NCBI GenBank assembly: GCA_002391195.1
Contig: DGRZ01000029.1
Location: forward strand, 7,408-47,630
Source of the DNA: Fibrobacter sp. UBA4375
Lineage (GTDB): Bacteria; Fibrobacterota; Fibrobacteria; Fibrobacterales; Fibrobacteraceae
Direction of reading: 5' to 3'
DNA: 40,223 bases
The position numbers and the translations under genes were made by a program. Of the stretch, positions 25,725-34,507 are shown piece after piece; position 1 is the first letter of the stretch, and every line of letters starts with the position of its first letter. The notes under the pieces were generated by a model. That model was not told the DNA's origin, ran no database searches, and saw only the letters and a list, made by a program, of their open reading frames with translations.

Positions 25725-26839
25725 ACATCCTCCTCCGGAAGTTCGTCAAAGGCATAGTTGAAGTTCTTGAGTACGCCATCTCCGACCGACTTGAATACCG
25801 AAAGTGTTCTCACGACTGCATCTGCCGCCTGCAAAAAGGCCTTTGCCGATTCTGAATTCGGATAGCGGAGCACCGCAGGAACCCCCTCATCTCCGCAATC
25901 GGCAACCGCAGGTTCAAGAGGAATCTTCGCGATTAACGGTACACCCCAATTTTTGGCTATGCGTTCACCGCCGCCTTGGCGGAAAATGTTGTGGTGCTTG
26001 CCGCACCCGTCGCAGATGAAATAACTCATGTTCTCCACGACACCCACTACAGGCACGCCGACGGAATCAAACATGGCAAGCCCCTTGCGGCAGTCGGCAA
26101 GAGCCACCTCTTGCGGGGTGGTCACCACCACGGCACCTGCCATAGGACAGTTCTGGGTCAGTGTCAGCTGGATATCCCCCGTTCCAGGAGGGAAATCCAC
26201 CAGCAGGTAGTCGAGCTTGCCCCAACGCACCCGGTTCAAGAAATGCTGGATCATCTGGCTTGCCATGGGGCCTCGCCAGATAGTGGCCTTCTCGGAACCG
26301 GCAAACATGCACATGGACACGATGGAAATGCCGCCCTTTGCCTCTACCGGGGCGATGGTATTGTCTTCGAAAACCTGGGGGTCCTTGTCAATACCGAACA
26401 TGAGGCCCATGCTGGGGCCATAAATATCTGCGTCCAGAATTCCCACACGGGCACCGGACAGGCTTAGCGCCATGGCGAGGTTCGCCGTCACCGTGGACTT
26501 GCCTACCCCGCCCTTGCCAGAGGCCACCCCAACGATGTGGGAAACTTCGCCAAGGAAAGAAACCTGGGGCTGTTCGGGAGCATCGCCCACGCGCCCCGCA
26601 TTGGAGGTAAGGGTCACCTCCACCTCAGACGCACCCAGCCCCTTCACAATGGAAATGCACTGGTCCTTGAACCGGTCGCGGATGGGGCATGCAGGAGTCG
26701 TGAGCACCAGGTCAAAGGTAACCTTGGTCCCTTCGATTTTCAGGTTCTGCACAAAGTTCAGCTCCACAATGTCCTTGTGCAGATCGGGATCCTGGACGGC
26801 CTTGAGGGCGCTTAGAATATTTTGTTCATTCAACTGCAT
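25721..26839 (-). CDS. mrp: Mrp/ApbC-type Fe-S cluster carrier ATPase
   Basis: The 372-residue protein has an N-terminal MIP18/DUF59 domain (about 1-90: MQLNEQNILSALKAVQDPDLHKDIVELNF) and a P-loop ATPase domain. The ATPase has the deviant Walker A GVASGKGGVGKSTVTANLA, DADIYGPSMGLMFG and LLVDFPPGTGDIQLTLTQ. The CDGC pair in SYFICDGCGKHHNIF is the bridging Fe-S site of the dimer. The last 20 residues are an acidic tail. Mrp-type proteins accept and pass on [4Fe-4S] clusters in the cytoplasm. It is first in the run with DUF971, sigma factor and TPR protein. Confidence 0.96.
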   Translation of the reverse strand: MQLNEQNILSALKAVQDPDLHKDIVELNFVQNLKIEGTKVTFDLVLTTPACPIRDRFKDQCISIVKGLGASEVEVTLTSNAGRVGDAPEQPQVSFLGEVSHIVGVASGKGGVGKSTVTANLAMALSLSGARVGILDADIYGPSMGLMFGIDKDPQVFEDNTIAPVEAKGGISIVSMCMFAGSEKATIWRGPMASQMIQHFLNRVRWGKLDYLLVDFPPGTGDIQLTLTQNCPMAGAVVVTTPQEVALADCRKGLAMFDSVGVPVVGVVENMSYFICDGCGKHHNIFRQGGGERIAKNWGVPLIAKIPLEPAVADCGDEGVPAVLRYPNSESAKAFLQAADAVVRTLSVFKSVGDGVLKNFNYAFDELPEEDV

Positions 26840-26852
26840 ATCTTTCTTTTTT

Positions 26853-26945
26853 AAACGTCATTCAGAGCCCAGCAGGGGCGAAGAATCCAGTTCCGAATCA
26901 ATCAAGCCTGGATGCTTCGTCGCTACACTCCTCAGCATGACTTGT
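26853..26945. repeat. Dispersed imperfect palindrome, GTCATTC...GAATCC / TGGATGCTTCG
   Basis: CGTCATTCAGAGCCCAGCAGGGGCGAAGAATCCAG is followed by a partial inverted copy (GCCTGGATGCTTCGTCGC...CTCAGCATGAC). The ends GTC...GAC match the palindromic family elsewhere, but the stems are long and imperfect. It occupies the gap between the ABC ATPase and mrp. Confidence 0.55.
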
Positions 26946-26958
26946 ATCATTTACACAT

Positions 26959-28356
26959 CTAAGAAAATCTCGGCATTCGAAGAAGGTGGGTCATACATGG
27001 CGGCCATTCCTCTTCGTAGTGGCTCACCAGAATAATAGTCGTTTCTTTAGAGAGCAGGTCCAGCAGGTGGAAAAACTTGTCCCGATAGCCCTTCTCCAGC
27101 CCCTGGGAGGGTTCATCCAGCAGAAGCACCTGGGGCGGGCGGATAGCGGCTCGGGCCATAAGAATCACCCGCTTGTCTATGGGAGAAAGCCTGCGGACAT
27201 TTTCTTCGGGGTCTTCAAAGCCCAGGTAGGCAAGCCAATCCTTCGCCTTGGCCCGTTCTTCCCAGGTGGTGTTGTCCGCCTTGCAAAGATTCGGCGTAAA
27301 GCCCGTGCAGAGCACCTCCAAAAGGCTCAGGTCTTCGCGGTACTGGAGCGCCAGTTCCGGAGAGAAGAATCCCAGTTTCGCCTTGTGGTCCCAGATGTTC
27401 AGGCCATGCCCAGGACGCTCGCCCAGGAGTGTAATGTCGTTTCCGTAAATCTGGGGGTGGTCCGCCGTCAAGAGCCCGAGCAACGTACTCTTGCCTGCGC
27501 CGTTCTCCCCCATGACCACCCAGTGTTCGCCCTTGCGGACTTGCCAGTTCAAATTCCTGATAACCGTTGTTTCACCAAAACGGACGTTGACGTTTCTTAG
27601 ATCGAAAAGGACTTCCCCTTTATTGTCATCCCCGCGCAGGCGGGGATCTCCAAGCCTACACTTCAGGTCTACAACCTCGTAGTCCGTCAGTTCAGCCTTG
27701 CGAAATTTCGGCTGGGCCGCCACATCGGGCAACGAACCGGCGTATTCCTTGAACACCTTGTTCTCGAATACAAAAGCGGGAATCTCCGGAATCAGTTCAT
27801 CTTCACGGGCAAGGCGCACCACCACATTCAGGTTTTGGCGCTTGGCAAGACCGGCCACACAGCCAGCCAGGTGCACACGGTACTCCGGGTCCAGACCACC
27901 GAACAGGTCGTTGAAATAAACCCACTCCGGCTTTTCCATCCACATACGGGCCAGCAGCACCCGGCGGAGTTCCCCGTTAGACAAGCTCAGAAGCTTTCTC
28001 TCCAGAATGTCCATCGGCAAGTCCGCGATGACCATGGCCTCGTCAAGCTTCGCGGGATCCGTCTCCGGAAACGGCACGTCGTCGATATAGCGGTCCGTCT
28101 GCAAAAAGAACTTCTTGTTCAAAAGCAGGTTCTTGACCAGCGGAGCCTCCGAATCGTGCAAGCTGATAAAACGTTGCTGCCAGAAGGGCGCCAAGGCCTG
28201 CTGGATTTTACGTTGCATGGATTCGGACATGGTAGAGACATTCTTGCGCTGGTTCAAGAAATGAGTAATGACCCGGTCCAGATCCGCACCGTCGGTGCTA
28301 AAAATCTGCACCTGAGGAAACTTTTCAATCAATGCTTCAAAACGCCCGAATTCCAT
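26959..28356 (-). CDS. Tandem ABC ATPase of the ModF type with asymmetric halves
   Basis: The protein has 465 residues from the ATG at 28356. It has no membrane segments. The N-terminal half (about 1-235) has no Walker A loop but keeps the signature LSNGELRR and a Walker B-like WVYFNDLFGGLD. The C-terminal half (from about 250) has Walker A GENGAGKST, Walker B VLLLDEPSQGLE and a degenerate signature, LSPIDKRV instead of LSGGQ. In ABC dimers each ATP site uses one half's Walker A and the other half's signature, so only one site (C-half Walker A with N-half signature) can be intact. The linker contains a palindromic repeat read in frame (27625-27652). Soluble double ABC proteins of this layout (ModF, PhrA) have uncertain roles. 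It follows azlD by 21 bp. Confidence 0.88.
   Translation of the reverse strand: MEFGRFEALIEKFPQVQIFSTDGADLDRVITHFLNQRKNVSTMSESMQRKIQQALAPFWQQRFISLHDSEAPLVKNLLLNKKFFLQTDRYIDDVPFPETDPAKLDEAMVIADLPMDILERKLLSLSNGELRRVLLARMWMEKPEWVYFNDLFGGLDPEYRVHLAGCVAGLAKRQNLNVVVRLAREDELIPEIPAFVFENKVFKEYAGSLPDVAAQPKFRKAELTDYEVVDLKCRLGDPRLRGDDNKGEVLFDLRNVNVRFGETTVIRNLNWQVRKGEHWVVMGENGAGKSTLLGLLTADHPQIYGNDITLLGERPGHGLNIWDHKAKLGFFSPELALQYREDLSLLEVLCTGFTPNLCKADNTTWEERAKAKDWLAYLGFEDPEENVRRLSPIDKRVILMARAAIRPPQVLLLDEPSQGLEKGYRDKFFHLLDLLSKETTIILVSHYEEEWPPCMTHLLRMPRFS
27625..27652. repeat. Palindromic repeat inside the ABC ATPase gene
   Basis: ATCCCCGC (27628-27635), loop GCAG and GCGGGGAT (27640-27647) form the same 8-bp stem element found in intergenic regions here. 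It is translated in the minus frame as LGDPRLRGDDN, between VVDLKC and the start of the second ATPase domain (VLFDLRNVNVRF). Frame and stop-free reading are preserved. Confidence 0.85.
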
Positions 28357-28377
28357 AAGCCACACCAATCTAGATTA

Positions 28378-28698
28378 TTAAAAGAACATGGGCCAAAGGC
28401 CGTCTATAAAAAGCACCGTGCAGCAGGCCACCAGGGCAACGCCCACCAGCCCAAACCGGAACAGGGATGCCACCACGGCCGTTACAAGGGCTAGTACTCC
28501 CGACAGCATGGAATCCGTAGAGTAGAAGATGGCAGGCACCGTCATGGCAGCAAGAACCGTGCAGGGGATGTAGGCCAAAAAGGACTTGACAAAGGGATTG
28601 CTCAGCTTCCCTTTCAAAAGCACAAAGGGAACAGCCCGCAAAAGGAAGGTCACTCCCGCCATAACCATCAAGAAGGCAAAGTATTCCCTAAGGTTCAT
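28378..28698 (-). CDS. azlD: AzlD-family branched-chain amino acid export subunit
   Basis: This 106-residue protein starts at the ATG at 28698, overlapping the azlC stop by 11 bp. It is almost entirely hydrophobic, with four predicted membrane segments: YFAFLMVMAGVTFLLRAVPFVLL, SFLAYIPCTVLAAMTVPAIFY, MLSGVLALVTAVVASLF, and GLVGVALVACCTVLFI. LRAVPFVLL and YIPCTVLAAMTVP are typical of the AzlD family. AzlD works with AzlC in exporting branched-chain amino acids or analogues. The ABC ATPase gene follows directly, but AzlCD do not need one. Confidence 0.93.
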   Translation of the reverse strand: MNLREYFAFLMVMAGVTFLLRAVPFVLLKGKLSNPFVKSFLAYIPCTVLAAMTVPAIFYSTDSMLSGVLALVTAVVASLFRFGLVGVALVACCTVLFIDGLWPMFF

Positions 28699-29386
28699 CG
28701 TCTGACTCCTTGACCGAGAAGAACATGGCCCCAAAGAGAGAGGCCACTACCGCACAGATGATGATGGAAAAACCGTAAGAGACTCCCTGCAACACAGGGA
28801 CATACTTGAACGCAAGACTCAAGGCGATAGCTACAACAACTACAATCAATGTGGACAGATGTTTTTTGCAGGGGGGCACCACAATGGCCACAAACATGCC
28901 ATACAAGGCGACACCCAGGGCATTGGTAATCCAGGAGGGCAAAATCTCTCCAGACACGGCCCCCGTGAGCGTCCCCAGGGACCAACCGATATAGGGCAGC
29001 ACCATCAGGCCAAAGAAATAGCGGGGTGTCACGCGATTTTGCTGGGCCATGGAAACTGCAAAAATTTCATCGGTGATTCCCGTAGCCAGAAGCAGGCGGT
29101 AAGGCGTCGTAAAATCAGACGAGACTTTCTGGGAAAGAGTAATGGCCATCAGGGAATAGCGCAGGTTGATAAAGAAGGTGGCGATAGCCATCTCCAAAAA
29201 AGTGCCAGCGGCATCCACCATAATGTTAAGGCCCGCAAACTGCCCCGCCGAAGTCAAGTTGGTCATGGAGATGAAGGTCACCAAGAACCAAGACATGAAC
29301 TTGGATCCGGCAATGCCGAAAGAGAAGGACACCGCAAAATAGCCGATGCCTATGGGTAACCCGTCTTTCACGCCCTTCAGAAACAT
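28688..29386 (-). CDS. azlC: AzlC-family branched-chain amino acid exporter subunit
   Basis: A 232-residue polytopic membrane protein of the AzlC/YgaZ family. It starts MFLKGVKDGLPIGIGYFAVSFSFGIAG and carries the family segment FISMTNLTSAGQFAGLN. After that come ATFFINLRYSLMAITLSQKV, the GITDEIFAVSMA stretch and several further membrane helices to LAFKYVPVLQG. The ATG at 29386 is preferred over an in-frame TTG at 29395. It is first in the azlC-azlD-ABC run; the start codon borders a repeat mosaic, so the promoter is not obvious. Confidence 0.95.
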   Translation of the reverse strand: MFLKGVKDGLPIGIGYFAVSFSFGIAGSKFMSWFLVTFISMTNLTSAGQFAGLNIMVDAAGTFLEMAIATFFINLRYSLMAITLSQKVSSDFTTPYRLLLATGITDEIFAVSMAQQNRVTPRYFFGLMVLPYIGWSLGTLTGAVSGEILPSWITNALGVALYGMFVAIVVPPCKKHLSTLIVVVVAIALSLAFKYVPVLQGVSYGFSIIICAVVASLFGAMFFSVKESDDEP

Positions 29387-29395
29387 ACGGGCCAA

Positions 29396-29692
29396 AGATA
29401 GTAAATAGTGATTAGGGGTTAGGGGCTAGGATCTAGGGGTTAGGGGAATGAGGTATGTGAGATTAGTAATGAGTAGTCAGTTATGAGTTGTGAGGTGCGG
29501 GGCACGAGGAAAGTCATCCTCACGAAAGTGAGGATCCGCTTGAGATTTTAGCGATTAGGTATTAGGGCCGATAGAAACAAGAGGATTTAATGTGGGATGT
29601 GGAATGTAAGATGACAAATTGGGAATTATTCATTTCTCACTACACACTCCACATTACACACTTTTAAGCACCAAGTACTGTCAGCAAAAGGC
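29396..29692. repeat. Mosaic of short-period intergenic repeats
   Basis: No gene is seen here. 29408-29448 has GATTAGGGGTTAGGGGCTAGGATCTAGGGG units. 29455-29495 has GTAATGAGTAGTCAGTTATGAGTTGTGAGG units, the complement of CAACTCA-type arrays elsewhere. GAGGTGCGGGGCACGAGG follows. A palindrome ATCCTCAC-GAAA-GTGAGGAT lies at 29516-29535. 29590-29665 has a loose inverted repeat (GTGGGATGTGGAATGTAAG and CTACACACTCCACATTACACAC). Confidence 0.7.
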
Positions 29693-32600
29693 TTACCGTA
29701 TGTTGATACGGCTGGTCTTTGCAGAACTTTCGGTCACAACGCGAACCATGTAGCTACCCTGCGGGAGTCCCTGGAGCGACACTTCCCTGGTCCCTGCGAA
29801 GCTATCCTGGAATGTCTTCACCCGGTTGCCCAGCATATCGAACACCTGCACACGAACTAAAGATTCTCTAGGCGCATAAATCGCAAGGCTGTTGTGAGCG
29901 AAGGAAACCTTTAATTGCGACTGCAGTTCCGCTACGAACGCTTCTGGGCTACTTGCACTAGAGCTGCTAGACACAATGGTTGTTGCAGAACTGGAGCTGG
30001 GAGGAACAAAGTCAAGGCAGGAGGTTTCCACCCACCATTCCCTATTTGAAGCATCCGTATTCATCCACTGTAAACTTCCTGGACGTGTGGGGGAAATAGT
30101 GTAGCATGTTTCCGCAGTCATATTGTTCAAGCCAGAATTATAGCAGTGTTCCGCATAGCCCCCGACACCGTTCACAAAGGCAATGCAGGGGCTTTCTTCG
30201 ACAGAACTACTAGATTCTGCCCCGCTGCTTGAACTTTCCTCGGAACTGCTGGATTCTTCAACCACTTCGCTGGAGGAGGACTCTGCTTCAGAACTGCTAG
30301 ACTCCTCAACCACTTCGCTGGAGGAGGACCCTTCTTCAGAGCTGCTAGACTCCTCAACCGTTTCGCTGGAGGAGGACTGTTCTTCGGAGCTGCTAGACTC
30401 CTCAACCGTTTCGCTGGAGGAGGACTCTTCTTCAGAGCTGCTAGACTCCTCAACAGAACTGCTAGAAGGAATTACAACGGCTTCCTCGCGGAACACCGCC
30501 ATATAAGAAACATCTTCCGTCACAGACTCTATGCCCGGAGTCCAGTAGTCAAAGAAATAGTTGTAGGTAGCAGTGGAGGGTTTGACCGGAGTCTCACCCA
30601 TGTACTCAGGCATTTCGCCGTAAGCCACCTTGGAGCTTTGCAGTTTAGAATTATCGTAGTTCAAGAAGGTCACTGTGTACTGATTCACAGTTGCTTTGAA
30701 GGTCGCCGTGTAGGTGGCATCTCCCGTCACCTGCGTCAGAATCGGAGTCCAACCTGTAAAGGTGTAGGTGTACTGGGCCGTGCCCTTCTTGGTGGGATTT
30801 TCAGCAAGCTGAAGGCTCTTGGCCGGAGTGCCGTATTCGTATTCCGCCTTCGTGAAGACTGATCCGTCTTCGTTCAGGTAGGTAATGGTGTATTTGCGCT
30901 TGAATTCCTTGTAGGTGGCGGTATATGTGGCGTTGCCCGTAACATTTTCAATCTTCGGACTCCAGCCGCTAAATTCGTAAGTGCATTCTTCGGTAGCGGG
31001 CTTTTCAGGTGTCCGAGGCTTTACAATGTCGGCCGCGATGGTACCGTAGGGATACGCGACAGCGGAAAGAGGCGTGCCATCGTCATTCACAAATGTTACG
31101 GTGTAACTATTAGTAGAAGATGTATAGGTGGCGGTATAAACGACGTCTTCCGTTACCGCAGCCAGGGCCGGAGTCCAGCCCGCAAAGGCAAACGTCTCGC
31201 CGGCTGTTCCCTGCTTTGTGGGATTGGCGGGCTTCGCGATATCCGCAGGTTCCGTACCGTAATCGTACTCCGCCGCGGCCAGCAGCACCGTGCCGTCTTC
31301 ATCCTCGAAAGTTACAGTGTACTTGTTCACCGTGCTATTCACCACGGCGGTATAGGTTGCTGCACCTGTCACAGCCGCAATTTCAGAATCCCAGCCTACA
31401 AACGTATAGGTGTACTGGGCCGTGTTGGCCGGGGTCTTGCTTTCGGGGGCCACAGGCACCGTACCATACTCCACTTCTGCCGTAGTCTCGGTACCGTCAC
31501 CGTTCACAAAGGTGATGGTGTACTTGTTCTTCGTAGAAGTGTACGTGGCCGTGTAGGTTGCCTCCCCCGTCACCATAGCAATCTCAGGATTCCAACCCGC
31601 AAAGGTATAAGTGTATTCTGCCGTGGCCTGCTTTGCAGGATCGGAAGGCTTTTCGATGTCAGCGGGTCTTGTGCCATAATCGTACTGTGCCGTGGCCTGC
31701 AATATCGTACCGTCTTCGTCTACGAAAGTAACAGGATATTTCCTTTTGGTTGCCGTGTAAGTTGCAATGTAGGTGACATTGTCAACCACGTCCACAAGCT
31801 CCGGAGACCATCCGGCAAATTCATACGTGTATTCCGCATTAGCAGCTTTCGAGGGATTTGCCGGCTGGACAATGTCTGCAGCCAGGGTTCCAAAATCATA
31901 CTCTTCGGCGTCCTTGAGAACCGTAGTCAGGTCATCATCTACAAAGGTCACAGTATATTTTTTCTTAGTTCCCTTGAACTTGGCCGTATAATCCTTATCC
32001 TGCGTAACGGCGACAATTTCCGGATTCCAACCGTCGAATGCGTAAGTGTAAGCGGCATCCGCATCCTTGGTGGGCGTCGCACCGGAATATACAGGTATTG
32101 TTCCGTAGGCCACAGATTGCGTAGCCAACACGGCTCCGTCATTCAGGAACCTGATGGAGTAGTAATTTGTCACCTCATTAAAGACAGCCTGATATGTTGC
32201 ATTCCCTGTCGCTGCAGCTAATGCAGGATTCCAGCCCTGGAATGTATAGGTGTACTGGTCCGTTGCCGCCTTTGTCGGTTCAGCTCCGGTATACACAGGG
32301 ATAGTACCCTGTTCCACTTCTACCGTCTGCAATGTTACATTGCCGTTCTTGAAGGTAATGGTAAATGTGACAGGCACGACGTTGGCCGCAAAGGAGAAAT
32401 TGGAAATAGTTATCGATTCCCAACGGTTACCGGGCATACCAAGAGTAAGCACCAAATACTCCGAAGCATTGGCGGTAAAGGAACAGGTAACATGAGTCGT
32501 ATTGCCACCTGTCATCGTCGCAATATCGTTGCAATAGCTCCCGACAACCACCGTCATATTCATTTCCTGGCCACCTGAGCCCTCCGTAGCATCAAAGGAC

Positions 32601-34486
32601 AACGTGTAAGATTCTCCGGAAACAACGTTGCCCAGACCCTTGGTCACAACACGGGCGGCAGCATACTCGTTGGACTGACCGATAGTCACACTACCATTGT
32701 TATTGATGGTCAACTCTGTGTTGGAATTCCATTCCTCCCCAACGGAACTAGAAGACGCCGACGAGCTGCTGGATACGCTCGAAGACGAGACGGAACTGGA
32801 CGAAACACTGGAGGAGGAAACGCTGCTGGAAGACGTCACCGAACTGGAAGAAACACTTGAGGAGGAACGTGCAGAACTGGACGAAACACTGGAACTGGAC
32901 TTTGCTGAAGAACTGGAGGCAGCCTCGGGCAACCCTTCGCAACGGACATTGTCAATTTCCAGAGAACCCGTGGCACCGGTGGTCCCGGAAACCTGCCAAC
33001 TGAAAGCCTTCACATTCTGCCGAGCCGAATTCACATCAACAATCGTTTTCGTCCAGTCGGGCTGGGTCATGGAAGTGAGTGTCACCGTTTTCTTGGTCCA
33101 GCTATTTGTCGTGGCGGCAGAAGCCTGATGGTATGCATAATCTGTCACCAAAGGAGACTCCATACGCACCGAATGGGCGGCACCCTTGTAATAGTAACTG
33201 ATACTTGTACAAGAATTCAAATTGACAGTGCTCTTGTCTGCAAGCAAGTCAACCGTTATACCTACCTGCGGGTCATATGACAAATTGCCCTTTTCCAATG
33301 CATAGGACGCCTTTAGAGCCTTCGAAGAACTATACCCCGTGGAGAAAGACGTTGTGACAGTGGACTGTCCACCATCATCGGCATCAGTATACGCGGACCA
33401 CTCACCGCCCCATTCAGAAATTTCATTGCCGTCTTCAAAATTGTCAATCAAGGCGGTCAAGTTGCTAGGCGTTGGAGCTGCCGACGAACTGGACGGCCTG
33501 CTAGAAGAACTCTGTGCAGTTGAACTGGAAGAATTTCCTCCGCCACCGCCGAGAGAAATGGGATGCTGCGCCGCAAATTCATAAAAAGCATCACCCGGAT
33601 CCTGAATGGTTATGCCGATAACACCGTCAGAAATACGGTTGTTCAGGTTATTCACGTTCATCCAATCCTGGTAATCGTTATTGCTGCCGCCACCTACACC
33701 GTAACCGTCATCAGCAATAATTTTCTTGCCTCCCATGGCGGCACTGGCCTGGGCCCATGTCAGCAGGTTGTTGTTGTCGCTGCGAATACGGCTCTGGTCA
33801 CCCTGGGTACGACCACCCGACGAGAAAAGGTAATCGACCTTACTCTGGTCAAAATTGGCATACCAGCCAACGATGTCACCATTCAGCCACGGGGAAATAT
33901 CCACCGCAATCTTGGCATTGGGCAAGTACTGCTTGATGGCCGCCACAATTTGGTTAAACCGGGTACCGCAAAGTTCGGCGTCGGGAATGCCGCCCCCCTG
34001 CTGGGTATAAGGGGAACGAGCATCCCCCGAAGCGGAATACTGGAAAAAGTCCGGTTCAATCAACCAGATGGTGGTTTTTGACGTACCATAATCCTGTGCT
34101 ATGCCTTGGGCATATGACTTGTAGCGAGCGAGGATATCACTCCAATGGTCCCGAATGGTCTGTGCACCATTGGTACAATGATTGGGCGATCCCATATCAC
34201 AATCCGAGAACCCCTGGTCTTTGTCATATTCAGCAATCACATAGGCATAAATTACCGGTGTCAGGTCATACTGGGAACAGGCCCGTACCATATCGCCTTC
34301 CCAATATGTATTGTAAGTCGCATTATCACCAAGCCAGATTGCCAAATGGGAAAGGCCCTTCCCAGACAGGTTAACGCCTTTAAGTTCACCTTTCCACTGC
34401 CGCCCATAATTGAAATGACTTTCGTCAAAGGCGGCGAACGCAAACGCCGCCAAAAGCGACAGCGCCAAAGCAAAAGCTTTCTTCAT
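29693..34486 (-). CDS. Giant secreted carbohydrate-active protein with unassigned catalytic-type domain
   Basis: The protein has 1597 residues from the ATG at 34486; the frame extends to 34612 but without a signal peptide or RBS there. The signal is MKKAFALALSLLAAFAFA. Residues about 20-325 are a TIM-barrel-like domain I could not assign (WLGDNATYNTYWEGDMVRA, IWLIEPDFFQYS, AKIAVDISPWLNGDIVGWY, KIIADDGYGVGGG). IEPD is loosely reminiscent of GH6 but is not decisive. Then come a Ser linker, a CBM11-like module (LIDNFEDGNEISEW...GSLEIDNVRCEG), a long Ser linker, a CBM4/9-like module (QLTINNNGSV-type text with MPGNRWESITISN), nine InlB-like repeats of about 70 residues (ITF.NGDGT...YGT...YTYTF.GW.PE...VTG.ATY.A.Y), a Ser/Glu linker, a cysteine-containing domain of about 60 residues, and a T9SS-type tail (VQVFDMLGNRV...GLPQGSYMVRV). 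Probably an extracellular polysaccharide-active protein. Confidence 0.85.
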   Translation of the reverse strand: MKKAFALALSLLAAFAFAAFDESHFNYGRQWKGELKGVNLSGKGLSHLAIWLGDNATYNTYWEGDMVRACSQYDLTPVIYAYVIAEYDKDQGFSDCDMGSPNHCTNGAQTIRDHWSDILARYKSYAQGIAQDYGTSKTTIWLIEPDFFQYSASGDARSPYTQQGGGIPDAELCGTRFNQIVAAIKQYLPNAKIAVDISPWLNGDIVGWYANFDQSKVDYLFSSGGRTQGDQSRIRSDNNNLLTWAQASAAMGGKKIIADDGYGVGGGSNNDYQDWMNVNNLNNRISDGVIGITIQDPGDAFYEFAAQHPISLGGGGGNSSSSTAQSSSSRPSSSSAAPTPSNLTALIDNFEDGNEISEWGGEWSAYTDADDGGQSTVTTSFSTGYSSSKALKASYALEKGNLSYDPQVGITVDLLADKSTVNLNSCTSISYYYKGAAHSVRMESPLVTDYAYHQASAATTNSWTKKTVTLTSMTQPDWTKTIVDVNSARQNVKAFSWQVSGTTGATGSLEIDNVRCEGLPEAASSSSAKSSSSVSSSSARSSSSVSSSSVTSSSSVSSSSVSSSSVSSSSVSSSSSASSSSVGEEWNSNTELTINNNGSVTIGQSNEYAAARVVTKGLGNVVSGESYTLSFDATEGSGGQEMNMTVVVGSYCNDIATMTGGNTTHVTCSFTANASEYLVLTLGMPGNRWESITISNFSFAANVVPVTFTITFKNGNVTLQTVEVEQGTIPVYTGAEPTKAATDQYTYTFQGWNPALAAATGNATYQAVFNEVTNYYSIRFLNDGAVLATQSVAYGTIPVYSGATPTKDADAAYTYAFDGWNPEIVAVTQDKDYTAKFKGTKKKYTVTFVDDDLTTVLKDAEEYDFGTLAADIVQPANPSKAANAEYTYEFAGWSPELVDVVDNVTYIATYTATKRKYPVTFVDEDGTILQATAQYDYGTRPADIEKPSDPAKQATAEYTYTFAGWNPEIAMVTGEATYTATYTSTKNKYTITFVNGDGTETTAEVEYGTVPVAPESKTPANTAQYTYTFVGWDSEIAAVTGAATYTAVVNSTVNKYTVTFEDEDGTVLLAAAEYDYGTEPADIAKPANPTKQGTAGETFAFAGWTPALAAVTEDVVYTATYTSSTNSYTVTFVNDDGTPLSAVAYPYGTIAADIVKPRTPEKPATEECTYEFSGWSPKIENVTGNATYTATYKEFKRKYTITYLNEDGSVFTKAEYEYGTPAKSLQLAENPTKKGTAQYTYTFTGWTPILTQVTGDATYTATFKATVNQYTVTFLNYDNSKLQSSKVAYGEMPEYMGETPVKPSTATYNYFFDYWTPGIESVTEDVSYMAVFREEAVVIPSSSSVEESSSSEEESSSSETVEESSSSEEQSSSSETVEESSSSEEGSSSSEVVEESSSSEAESSSSEVVEESSSSEESSSSGAESSSSVEESPCIAFVNGVGGYAEHCYNSGLNNMTAETCYTISPTRPGSLQWMNTDASNREWWVETSCLDFVPPSSSSATTIVSSSSSASSPEAFVAELQSQLKVSFAHNSLAIYAPRESLVRVQVFDMLGNRVKTFQDSFAGTREVSLQGLPQGSYMVRVVTESSAKTSRINIR
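30190..30470 (-). repeat. 48-bp tandem repeat coding for a Ser/Glu linker
   Basis: Within the giant gene a 48-bp unit (16 residues, e.g. SSSSEEQSSSSETVEE) occurs in four near-identical copies, with partial units at each end. The DNA copies share CTGCTAGACTCCTCAACC and TTCGCTGGAGGAGGAC. Differences are clustered at a few positions. The length is a multiple of three, so copy-number change would lengthen or shorten the linker without a frameshift. Confidence 0.85.
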
Positions 34487-34507
34487 AACAACACCCGTGT
34501 ATTTCCC

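Noticed and set aside
30190..30470. CRISPR-like regular repeats
   Set aside because: The units are contiguous with no unique spacers and encode Ser/Glu blocks of the surrounding protein.
33700..34430. GH6 assignment of the unassigned domain
   Set aside because: Only the short IEPD text and a following strand resemble GH6; the other GH6 motifs were not found.
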